Part shown: in pieces, positions 25,046 to 35,744 of the stretch
Layout: the number at the start of each line of letters is the position of its first letter
Numbering within the stretch: position 1 is the stretch's first letter
Source of the DNA: Thysanoteuthis rhombus
Taxonomy: Eukaryota > Mollusca > Cephalopoda > Oegopsida > Thysanoteuthidae
DNA length: 64,000 nucleotides
NCBI GenBank assembly: GCA_963457665.1
Contig: OY735228.1
Span: 1,639,673-1,703,672, forward strand
Reading direction: 5' to 3'
Position numbers and translations under genes: made by a program
Notes under the pieces: model-generated
Told to the model about the DNA's origin: nothing
What the model saw: the letters and a program-made list of their open reading frames with translations, nothing else
Database searches by the model: none

Positions 25046-25714
25046 CTGCAGAGAAGAAAGAAAGAAAGTACATATTGATTGATTAGATTCTCATCTCACT
25101 CAATATATGGATGATATTGATCAAAGAAATTTGACCAATAATACAATATTCTTAGAGACCATTTTTATGTAAGATATTACAGCAGACTCCCACAATACGA
25201 CACCCTTGAGGATTTAAGAAGATAATGAATTATAGCGTTATAGGACGTGGAATTTATATGAAGTGTATCAAGAATGGGAAACTAAAAAGAACAGACAAAA
25301 AATACTGATGCCATATTTGTAAAACATATCTGAAAACCTTAATCCTGACTGGTCCTTATAAAATACAAGAAGCAAAGGGAATGCGATTTAAAAAGCTCTC
25401 ATACAAAGATTTTTCTAATGATTAAAGAATTCAAGGTTAGGATTATTCATTGTTCAGAATAATTTTTACTAACAATAAATGATATCTTTGCTTTGCTTCC
25501 AATTGCTTGTCGTAATTCACCACAATCCAATCATGACTGTCATAATAATAAGGATTCTTCATTAAAATCAAAAGAACTTTCTTGACTGGTTTGATCAGCT
25601 TCAGATAAGAAAGGACTTTTTTTTTTAATGAGGTGAATAATTCAGAAAAGAAAAAAAAAAACTCTTATATAGAAGCCCTGAGGGGGAAAAAGAAGAAAAG
25701 AAAATCTTTCTTAC

Positions 25715-25836
25715 CATCTAAGAGTTTGCCATGGTACACAGCCATTCCAGCTATTCGACCAATGAATTCAAAGTAGCTCAAATGTTCTTCATTAGCCACA
25801 CCAGACAAAGGGTTAATTTGGAGGGTATAGTTGTCT
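25715..25836 (-). CDS. Nedd4: Nedd4 exon: HECT N-lobe, [17 protein letters not shown] segment
   Basis: 122 nt, residues 444-484 plus one base of codon 485. It contains [20 protein letters not shown] and [19 protein letters not shown]. Acceptor TTAACAG, donor GTAAGA. The next codon is Ala (G|CC), where vertebrate NEDD4 has Gly. Confidence 0.97.
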
Positions 25837-26310
25837 CTGTTAAGAAAGAAAGGAAAAGAAAATCCAAATGAATAAATATCAGGGAAAGGGAGAGATTTAT
25901 ATCCTTTCTGGACATCTTTTCATTTGAATTACACTTTCACCTCAATGAAGAATTAGTTGAATAGCTAAATTTAAAACCATTTCATACAGAATTAAGATAA
26001 TAGAATTAAAAACAATGGTTATATCTTCATCACTGAGTTAAAGAATTTTACTGAGTCATAATATGTGGCACATGAATATAAATATCTCAATACCTGAAAC
26101 ATTAATTAATTTGACTCATTATTAAAATATGTTATATATCAATATTTCAATAGCTGAAGTATTATTTGATTGATTGTCATAATGATACTAAAAAATTATT
26201 TCACTGATTGTTTTCACTGGAGATAGATACAATTTTTCTCATTTTAGCAATACGTGGAATTAATTCCATGATCAATTGTCAATTTAAAAACAAAATTTGT
26301 AGTATGCTTA

Positions 26311-28086
<1,776 letters not shown>

Positions 28087-28193
28087 CTTGTTTTCAAAAG
28101 ATCAACCTTTTTCACACCCATGATCACTCTAAAAGAGTCTTCAAACACATTTGTTCGAGAAACTTTAATGTCGATTTTGTTAGGAACATTGAC
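28087..28193 (-). CDS. Nedd4: Nedd4 exon: HECT N-lobe
   Basis: 107 nt, residues 368-402 plus two bases of Arg403. It reads VNVPNKIDIKVSRTNVFED then SFRVIMGVKKVDLLKT. It corresponds to [20 protein letters not shown] and the following strand in NEDD4. Acceptor TTTTCAG, donor GTGAGT. Confidence 0.95.
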
Positions 28194-28487
28194 CTGAAAA
28201 GAAAGAAATAACATCCATATCAGACAAAATCAAATGATTGAGACGGGATTTCAATCATTCTTTAGATAATAATGATAATCAAAAAAAAAATTCAACTATT
28301 TCAGTTCCCAGCATCATTTGTTTAACCAATTGTAATCCTGATGAATAAAGATGAAATCCCAAAAGTCCTGGGAAATCTGAATTTAATGAAGTTGAAATCC
28401 TGAAAATCACAGTTCTCATTGATAAAAGGCTAAATAAGAGATGTAGGTGATCTGGTTGTATACAGAGATCATTCTTCGCTTATTACA

Positions 28488-28566
28488 GGCCACCTCCATT
28501 ATAACATGGGTGTTGGGGCCCTCGAAAGCCTGCTGTGTTATAACCAAGCTGTGATAACTGTGGGAT
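28488..28566. repeat. Dispersed repeat, ATAACATGGGTGTTGGGG, copy 1
   Basis: It shares TTATAACATGGGTGTTGGGG with 29175-29195. It continues to GCTGTGTTATAACCAAGCTG, giving a loose TTATAA-ended symmetry. Confidence 0.55.
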
Positions 28567-29012
28567 GGGAATTAGTAATATTCAAGGATTGGCGATAGAT
28601 GAAAGACAGCAAACATCATCCATCGTATAAATACTAAGTGCGATTTGAACAAATACACAAAGGCATTCTTTAATGCTTGCCTTTCATTAAATACCATCAA
28701 AGTAACCACAATACATAACAACATACACCAAATCTTAATATTTAAAAACAAAATATTTACACATTCACATCAATAACCCTTTGAAACTAGTTAGTCCCGG
28801 CACCTTTGAATACCCTACACCTGAGATCCCGACAGGTAAAGAGAGGGGTAAGTCAAATAAATTTCATAGCTTTTAATAGTTATCCCATCCTGACAAATGT
28901 TACAGACAGAAAATATAGATTTTTTTGTTTCTGATGTATTATAATAGATTTTCATCCTGAATATTTTCATTTTGGATTGAAAATTGATGGTTGGTGGGAG
29001 GAGAATACTTAC

Positions 29013-29078
29013 AGGTTTACGAAGTTTGGATCGGAAGTAATCATATTTTCTTTTATAGTCCCGAGAATATGGTACTGC
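29013..29078 (-). CDS. Nedd4: Nedd4 exon: start of HECT region
   Basis: 66 nt, residues 346-367, phase 0 on both sides. It reads AVPYSRDYKRKYDYFRSKL then RKP. PAVPYSRDYKRKYxxFR is a nearly invariant NEDD4-family motif at the WW-HECT boundary (the alpha-1 linker helix). Acceptor CTGCAG, donor GTAAGT. Confidence 0.97.
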
Positions 29079-29164
29079 CTGCAGGAAAGGAAAGAAATTG
29101 ATTTCGTTAGATTTACAAAAATATAATAAAATCAACAATATTCATGGTGTCATGATTGATGTCA

Positions 29165-29232
29165 AGTAATTCCCCTTTATAACATGGGTGTTGGGGTTCA
29201 AGAGACAGCGGCATTATCACTGAACTGCTGAT
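29165..29232. repeat. Dispersed repeat, ATAACATGGGTGTTGGGG, copy 2
   Basis: The left half matches copy 1; the right half (CTGCTGATAATC) is diverged. Confidence 0.5.
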
Positions 29233-29587
29233 AATCAAAAGTCAATTACTATTGCCTAATAATTTCACGGGTAATAATATAGGCATAAATATTGGGAAAC
29301 ACCACCCGCCCACCGAATATTGCAAACTGCAGTATACAGACGGACTCCTGTAGTATATATTTTTTAAGAAATCTTTTGAGTTTTCAGCTTTTGATAACAT
29401 AGGATAGCTTGTACAAATAGTTTACGGAGTAAGAAAAAAAATGTTCTGGAAAGATGGAATAATGAAGTAGCTTGAAGGACGGCAGAATATTTAAAAAACA
29501 AAAGCAAAAAAAACCAATAACGAACACTTCAATTTTCACCTACTGAACTGAGCAAATGTTTTCTGTTAACCAATATTATGATCACAG

Positions 29588-29875
29588 AGCATTAAGGCCG
29601 AAGGGTAAGGTGTTCACCTCCAGTTTGGTAGGCCATGGTTCAAATCATCATAGTCATACCAAAGATTTTAAAAATGCTACTTAATCTCTTTCCATTAAGC
29701 ACTCAGCACAAGGACTGGAATTAAGGAACCTCACCCCAAGGCAAAGGGGTTACGGCAAAATCATGTTGGATGCACTGGTTCTCATAACACCTCCAGTTAA
29801 CCATGTCGGATAGGTCAGTAGCTAGATGGGTGACCATTCGTGAATACCATTTGTCATAAGCAGAATGAAGCATTG
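29588..29875 (+). mobile_element. Composite SINE: tRNA-like head plus 5S-like module, copy 3
   Basis: The 5' half has GGTAAGGTGTTCACCTCC and GGCCATGGTTCAAATC, an A/B-box-like pair. The 3' half (from about 29776) reads GGTTCTCATAACACCTCCAG, then AGTAGCTAGATGGGTGACC and CGTGAATACC. This parallels the 5S order GGTTCTCG..., GTACTTGGATGGGTGACC, GGGAATACC. It lies antisense in the intron 3' of a WW4 exon. Confidence 0.65.
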
Positions 29876-29958
29876 ATGTAAAACACATAATACGATATTA
29901 TGAGTTTTGATCCAAAAAGGATGATTGTGTACGCGAGTGTGCGTCTGTGTGTACTTAC

Positions 29959-30011
29959 AGGACCTCCAAGCTTCTGTAACCTCGGATCTTCCCACATTGT
30001 GGTTCTGGTAT
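29959..30011 (-). CDS. Nedd4: Nedd4 exon: WW4 domain, C-terminal half
   Basis: 53 nt, residues 328-345. It reads (N)TRTTMWEDPRLQKLGGP, completing WW4 and leading into the HECT domain. Acceptor CTTTCCAG, donor GTAAGT. Two same-orientation SINE copies lie on either side of this exon. Confidence 0.95.
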
Positions 30012-30317
30012 CTGGAAAGAATAAGCAAATCATCATTAATTTCTGATGGATCCACGAAAGAACTTTTCTTGCTAAATCTGCTTCAACAAACAAGATTACT
30101 CTTCTATTGTTGATAGACATGTCATGAGGGCACGGTAGCTAAAATGTTGAGATGACAACAACACAAGGGAATTGATCCAAAAGAATCAATGTATAATAAC
30201 CACAGCATCTTGTCTCAGAAATTCAGTCACACAATGACAATGAAAATAAATAAACAGAATTTATATTGTACCATTGAACTTGAATCAAAACATTTAATTA
30301 ATAAAAAAAAAAAGTAC

Positions 30318-30592
30318 CAATCACTATGGTCAGGTGCTCATCTCCGGTTCGGTAGGCTGTGCTTCAATCTGCTGCCAAGTCATACTAAAGGCTTTAAAAA
30401 TGGTACTAAAACCTCTTTGCTAAGCACAAAATCCAGGATTGAGGAACCTCTTCCCGAGGTTAAAAGGTTTATGGCAAAAATTACACTAGTTATCATAAGA
30501 TAACTGAAGTCAAACAACATTGAGTCTGGTGATCAATGACCATATGAGAATACCAAAATACCAGGCACTGTAAGGAGAATGATGCTTCAAGA
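30318..30592 (+). mobile_element. Composite SINE: tRNA-like head plus 5S-like module, copy 4
   Basis: It parallels copy 3 along its length: GGTCAGGTGCTCATCTCCGG, GCTGTGCTTCAATC, TTTAAAAATGGTACTAAAAC, GAGGAACCTCTTCCCGAGG. It then has a 5S-like tail, AACTGAAGTCAAACAACATT, AATGACCATATGAGAATACC and CCAGGCACTGTAAGG. It has the same orientation as copy 3. Confidence 0.65.
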
Positions 30593-30686
30593 GGCTTGGC
30601 TAGCCGGACATCGGACATGGGTCTTAGTAACAATTGCCTGAGAGTACTCAACTCCTTGATAAGGATAGGAACAGAGAACAGTCATA

Positions 30687-30687
30687 C

Positions 30688-30754
<67 letters not shown>
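30687..30754. repeat. (TA)n(TG)n microsatellite
   Basis: About 27 TA units then 6 TG units. Confidence 0.95.
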
Positions 30755-30984
30755 CTCTTCAATTTCCTTGCTTCAATGGAGACAAATGAAGAAATAAAAG
30801 ACTTGGTGTTCAAACAAGCCTGGTTAATGAAGGTCAAACTCCACTTCTATTTTGACTGAAGATCATTATTGCAACTTTTGTATTGTATATATATATATAT
30901 TATATATAAATGAAAAATCATGAAAATCTGTATTTGTAGAGATGTATTTATTAGAATGAAATAAGCCCTTCTTGTTTATATTTA

Positions 30985-31110
30985 AGCCTTGTCGATCTAG
31001 CCTCTTGGCAATTAGTTGGTTGTGAGTTCAAATCACAGTAAGGGAATGTGAAATTTTACATATTGGTTTACACCTCTAATTATGGTGAGGATTGTTCTTG
31101 TTATGGTAGG
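30985..31110 (+). mobile_element. tRNA-like SINE fragment
   Basis: GGTTGTGAGTTCAAATCACA resembles a B box, about 35 bases after GATCTAGCCTCTTGGC. A-rich DNA follows at 31122-31154. Confidence 0.4.
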
Positions 31111-31181
31111 AAAATAAAGAGTAAAAAAAAAAAAAAAGAAAAAAAAAAAAAAAAGGTAGCAGAAGTGCTTTGATTACTTAC

Positions 31182-31236
31182 TGTGGTCGATATAAAACAC
31201 CCTCCCATCTGTATGAATGCGTTCTTCCCAGCCAGG
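31182..31236 (-). CDS. Nedd4: Nedd4 exon: WW4 domain, N-terminal half
   Basis: 55 nt, residues 310-327 plus one base of Asn328. It reads PGWEERIHTDGRVFYIDH. The first WW tryptophan and the aromatic pair FY are present. Acceptor TTTTTCAG after a long T tract, donor GTAAGT. Confidence 0.95.
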
Positions 31237-31819
31237 CTGAAAAAAAAAAAAAAAAAGACAACGAAACACATTAATATCATCGAAGTGAAGTGGAAGGGAA
31301 GATCAAATGCAAGGGATATGGGTGTTCATGCCTGTCTTGTAAGAGTCAAGGACTGGAATACAATAAAAAATACACATATCAACCAATAAATAATTTCACA
31401 TCAATTTAACCTTGAGCACTCTGACTTTGTTTGCTGAACAAAAGGTTGATTACAATCTCGTTTTGGGCATTTCATTTGCTTATTTGTGATATTGAGGCCA
31501 ATTGGATAAAAATAGACTAAAAAAACTGAAACACTCACAAAATATCAATTTGTATAGATAAGCAAAAGGGAAAATCTTAGTGTTGCCAACAATAAGCAAT
31601 TAAAGCACTAAATTCAGCTCATTTCTTGAATGAGAAGCCACTAAATTAGTGTAAATATGCTTATATAATTTTAGCCACTTTTTTGTTGTGTTTTTTTCTA
31701 TTTAGGCCATTCAAATAAAAATTTCTTTTTTTTTTAGCATTTTTTGGCAGTCAAACAAGCATGGAAATATTTTTTGAGAGGGCAACACTGGAAAACCTAG
31801 ATGCAAAGTCAATCTATAC

Positions 31820-31975
31820 CAGTGGTTCTCAAACATTGTGCCATGGTGTGCCATCAGGTGATGAGTATGTTTATCAATTATTCTGATACAAAAGTTTTGG
31901 TCATGGACCACTGAAATGTTTTTGTTTCAATTCATATTAATGTGCCATCAAACAATAAAGGTTGAGAACCATCAG
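31820..31975. mobile_element. hAT-like MITE, 156 bp
   Basis: It starts CAGTGGTTCTCAAAC and ends GGTTGAGAACCATCAG, imperfect inverted termini. Internal GTGCCATGGTGTGCCATCA and GTGCCATCAAAC repeats are typical of CAGTGGTTCTCAAAC-type hAT MITEs. Confidence 0.75.
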
Positions 31976-32122
31976 TCTAGTTGTGGTTATAAAACCCGAA
32001 CCAAGAGATATAAATATCTACCACATATACAAGTCAGCAAATTCGTCCATGAAAAATTCAAACAAAATAAGAGCATGAAAAAAAAAACAAAAAAAAAACA
32101 AAAAAACACACAAACTGTGAAT

Positions 32123-32258
32123 TTAACCCATTAACTTTAGCAGGTAGTGAAGAGTGATAGTTATCCATTGCAAGATAAAAGCCCAGACTCACAGGTAGAA
32201 CTGAGTTGCCATATAACTACAATGAATGAATTCTCTCCAACCAAAGTTAATGGGTTAA
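32123..32258. mobile_element. TTAA-bounded MITE, 136 bp
   Basis: It begins TTAACCCATTAACTTTAG and ends CCAAAGTTAATGGGTTAA: 18-base termini, nearly perfect inverted repeats, TTAA at each edge. A diverged relative lies at 2724-2876. Confidence 0.88.
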
Positions 32259-33275
32259 AAACATGACTGCAGAAATGTGGGGCTGTTTACTTCGTTGTGT
32301 TCTTCAACGAACTGGGGAGACGACAAAACAGAGCGCGAGGATCCCATTACAGAAAAGAATCCTCGTTCAGAAAGACAACGGGTAAATTCCAATGTGTCAA
32401 AAAAGGAAATGACACAGATAGAAAGAGAAAATGCAATTGTCCGACAGAAGTAATTTTGTTTTGGTGTGATTCTGAATTCGAGATTAAATCAAAACAAAAT
32501 GAACTTTGCCCTTTAAAATCAAAACAGAATTTTCAAAAATTCAAAAAATTGAACTTTGTCCCAACAAATAAAACAAAATATTTTGCACCTGGTGTTCAAG
32601 TGAAACTAAAAAAAATAGAGTGTGCATTACTATGAATGTGGATTTATCAGTTTGGTGGACCCTTGGACTCTAGCAATGACATAATAGATACTTTTTCCAA
32701 CTCTTGGTGATAGTATGTATTATGAAGTTCTATTATTACAAGGTCTGTCCTTTTCAGCTATTCCATATCAATGAACTAAATACTTAAGGCGATGGCACTT
32801 TATTTCCTTCAATCTGTATTTAAAGGTTTGAGGATATGAAAGCCATAATTTGTGGTTTTACTGAATGTGACCAATAAGCTTAAAGAATTTCATACAGATA
32901 GCAATTTATCATTACAAAATTGTTGGAAAAAAAATGTCATTTCTCTTAATAGGTCAATTTTTGATTATATATCGACCATTTTTATTGTTTATGTCATCCT
33001 TCAGCTTACTATTTAAAAAAAATGACATTTCATACGTAAGAACCTAATATAGAATATAAATATTCCCATTCATAGGAGAGTGGTTTTTGTTTGTTTTCCT
33101 TGTGTTCAAATAAAGTGATAGAAGTCACGGTTACTTATTTTGATTTATAAGTGAATAAACATGGAAATGTAATACACAGAATAATTACAGATTTTTGAAA
33201 AATATAATGATTTTTAAAATAGGGAGTTACTACTGGAATAAAGTCTTTCAAATCCCTTCTTTCTATCTTTGAGGT

Positions 33276-33320
33276 TGTCAACAATGTTTCGGCTGATCCA
33301 TTCTTCAGCCCTCATCAGGT
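33276..33320 (+). repeat. Dispersed repeat, AATGTTTCGGCTGATCCATTC
   Basis: It reads AATGTTTCGGCTGATCCATT then CTTCAGCCCTCATCAGG. A reverse-complement relative lies at 60447-60478 (GCTGAAGAATGAATCGGCTG then AAACGT). Probably an end of a MITE related in wording to the CCTCATCTTGG family. Confidence 0.55.
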
Positions 33321-33545
33321 GTATGATTCAAGAAAAGAGGTACATCTTTATGTCCTATAAGGGAGACAAAAAAGTTTTTTTTTTTTTTTTTTTTGAGAAA
33401 TGGTTTCAACTACTTTTCTTGAATTACACACCTACCAAGGTGAGGAACAAGGTGAAAAAAAGGCTCGATAAGGTGTGCATGCGTGTCAGATAGTTTAATG
33501 ATAAAAAATATTGTTATATGATGTGTCGAGGGAGTAAAAACTTAC

Positions 33546-33668
33546 AGGCAGAGGGCCGAGATTGTTGAGGAGATCTTCATTTGAAGATGAACGTACAAAA
33601 GGCTTCGGGGCATCGGGAGTAGCTACTGGCGTCCTCAAGGAGTTTGTACGGGTTTTTCGAGGATCCTC
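33546..33668 (-). CDS. Nedd4: Nedd4 exon: end of WW3 and Ser-rich linker to WW4
   Basis: 123 nt, residues 269-309, phase 0 on both sides. It begins EDPRKTRTNS, completing WW3, continues through a Ser/Pro-rich linker (VRSSSNEDLLNNLGPLP) and ends at the start of WW4. [13 protein letters not shown] is the equivalent junction in vertebrate NEDD4. Acceptor ATTGTAG, donor GTAAGT. Confidence 0.95.
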
Positions 33669-34319
33669 CTACAATGCAGAAAAAAAATTAACTCATTAAA
33701 ACCCTTTATAGCTAAGAACCACAAGAACAAATGAAAATCAAAGTTGTTCTTCATTTCAAGATTCTAATTTAATTATATATGAAAGCTGTTGTCACTTTTT
33801 GGTTGATTTCTATCATGTTGTTGCAAACAGATATAAAAAACAATGAAACCCCGCCATTATTCAAACATCCAACCTGGACGTAGGTAGACAATGTCCATTA
33901 AACCAATCTTATGCTGATTGAATATTGAGTGAAATTCAATTACAAGATAACAACCAGCCAAGCAAGCAGCAGATACAGGTCAATTGGCTGCTTCTGATTA
34001 CAGCTTTACTCACTTGCCGATCTTTGTCATCATTTACATCTGGTACATAGCCAAATGGAGGGAAAAGTATGTTGCACCAATCCATGATTTATCCATAAGT
34101 AAATAAATCCCATCATTTTTTATGGGTACTCTGCTAGCGCCACTTATAAAGAAGTCATGCTCTTGTGTTTTATCGATTGCTATCAATTTCTGTCTACGTA
34201 TGCAAAAATGAAATTTTTTGACACATCAACATCTATATGAGTAATGCTGTACAAGGCATGATTTAATTTGATAACTGCAGAATAAACGGTACTATCCTTT
34301 TGTCAATGTTTGTGATATC

Positions 34320-34392
34320 TTTATTACACACTGATTTACTTGAACGAGTGTCCTCATCTTGGTTGTTATAATCACAACATTTCAGCTGTTTT
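34320..34392 (+). mobile_element. Solo end of the CCTCATCTTGG foldback family, copy e
   Basis: ACACTGATTTACTTGAACGA then GTGTCCTCATCTTGGTTG then TTATAATCACAACATTTCAG matches the left arms at 46300 and 47250. No opposite arm was found nearby. Confidence 0.7.
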
Positions 34393-34749
34393 AATCTCTT
34401 TTTCATGTGACTCTCATTGTAGGAAACTATTGGATTATTTTATTAAAAAAGATGAGACATCAAACTTAAGACTTTTAAGATTCCACCAACTAATCACACT
34501 ATGGGGAGTGCAGAAAGGTTCAGTGGAAAAGGCAGATAAATGACATTGCAAGGAAGAATTAACTACATGGGATGTGAAACAAACTTTCTTGTAAACCCCT
34601 TCAAAGGGACAAACATTTGTGGTTCTGATGTGTTCTGCTCAAATCGAATCCATCGTATGTATCATACATGGTGTAACACAAAAGTTTGTAGAATTTGAGG
34701 TGCACAACGACTTCCTCAAATAAAGGAACTTTGATAGAAAATCATGATC

Positions 34750-34997
34750 TTAACCCATCAACTGCAGGTGACTGATATTTCCGCCATTGCTGTTCTATGG
34801 CTCAACAGTTAATGATGGAAATTTATATCAGTCGCACAATGGACCCTTTCGCTTGAAGTTATGGATGATTTTTTCCTACTTGTTTTTCTGTCAGTAACTT
34901 CATGTAGATGGGTCCATTGTTTACAGAAAAAAAAACTATTCAGCTAATTTTGTGCAGCACGGCAAGTGAACTGCTTTTTCTGCAGCTAATGGGTTAA
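34750..34997. mobile_element. TTAA-bounded MITE, 248 bp
   Basis: It begins TTAACCCATCAACTGCAGG and ends CTGCAGCTAATGGGTTAA. Inverted termini with TTAA edges, same outer sequence as the 136-bp element at 32123 but different interior. It contains internal symmetry (ACAATGGACC, GGGTCCATTG). Confidence 0.85.
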
Positions 34998-35100
34998 TTC
35001 TTTGGTGGAGTGATTTCAAAAGATTTGTGAAATATCTGGTGAGACACGGGAAATGTGAATAAAATGCTGTGTCACACCTGAATGTAAGCCAACATAATGC

Positions 35101-35590
35101 ATAAAAAGAAAAAAGAAGAAAAAAGACAAAAAAAAAAGAGAAAAAGAAAAGGAAAAACAAAGGAAAAAGAAAAATAGAAAAGAAAAAAAAAGAAAAATGA
35201 AAAAAAGAAAAATACAATAAAAAAGAACGAAACAAGAAAAAGAAGAAAAAAAGAAGAAAGAAAAAAGAAAGAAAAAAGAAAGAAGAAAAAAGAAAGAAAA
35301 AAGAAAAAAGAAAAAAGAAAAAAGAAAAAAGAAAAAAAAGAAAAAAGAAAAAAGAAAAAAGAAAAAAGAAAGAAAGAAAAAAGAAAAAAGAAAGAAAGAA
35401 AAAAGAAAAAAGAAAGAAAGAAAAAAGAAAAAAGAAAGAAAGAAAAAAGAAAAAAGAAAGAAAGAAAAAAGAAAAAAGAAAGAAAGAAAAAAGAAAGAAA
35501 GAAAAAAGAAAGAAAGAAAAAAGGAAAAAGAAAGAAGAAAAAAGAAAAAAAGAAGAAAAAAAAACAGAAAACAAAAAAAAAACAACGAAG
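35101..35590. repeat. GAAAAA/GAAAGAAA polypurine array downstream of the WW3 exon
   Basis: About 490 bases of GAAAAAA and GAAAGAAAGAAAAAA units. In the Nedd4 transcript it is a T/C tract starting about 47 bases after the WW3 exon donor. The long Phe/Ser ORF over it fuses real WW3 codons to repeat translation and is not a protein. Confidence 0.95.
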
Positions 35591-35636
35591 GATAAAAGAA
35601 GAAAAGTAAGTGGCCCCAGAACCTCAGAAAACTCAC

Positions 35637-35744
35637 CCAGGTGGTTGTTCTTGTGTTATGATCAATAAAGAAGGGACGCTCGTTGGGTGCAATTGACATG
35701 GCCCAACCAGGAGGCAAAGGTTCTTCACTTACGTCACTGTTTGA
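35637..35744 (-). CDS. Nedd4: Nedd4 exon: WW3 domain, N-terminal two-thirds
   Basis: 108 nt, residues 233-268, phase 0 on both sides. It reads [18 protein letters not shown] then [18 protein letters not shown]. The [18 protein letters not shown] signature is that of the high-affinity third WW domain of NEDD4/NEDD4L. The second Trp is the last codon of the exon. Acceptor TTTTCAG, donor GTGAGT. Confidence 0.96.

Noticed and set aside
32297..32635. 112-codon plus-strand ORF
   Set aside because: Lys/Asn-rich, no signature, within a Nedd4 intron beside a MITE, and no splice-site support.
34936..35717. ORFs of 212 and 233 codons on the minus strand
   Set aside because: Apart from the WW3 codons at 35637-35717, these translate the GAAAAA array into Phe/Ser/Leu. 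The reading runs through the WW3 donor site into the intron.
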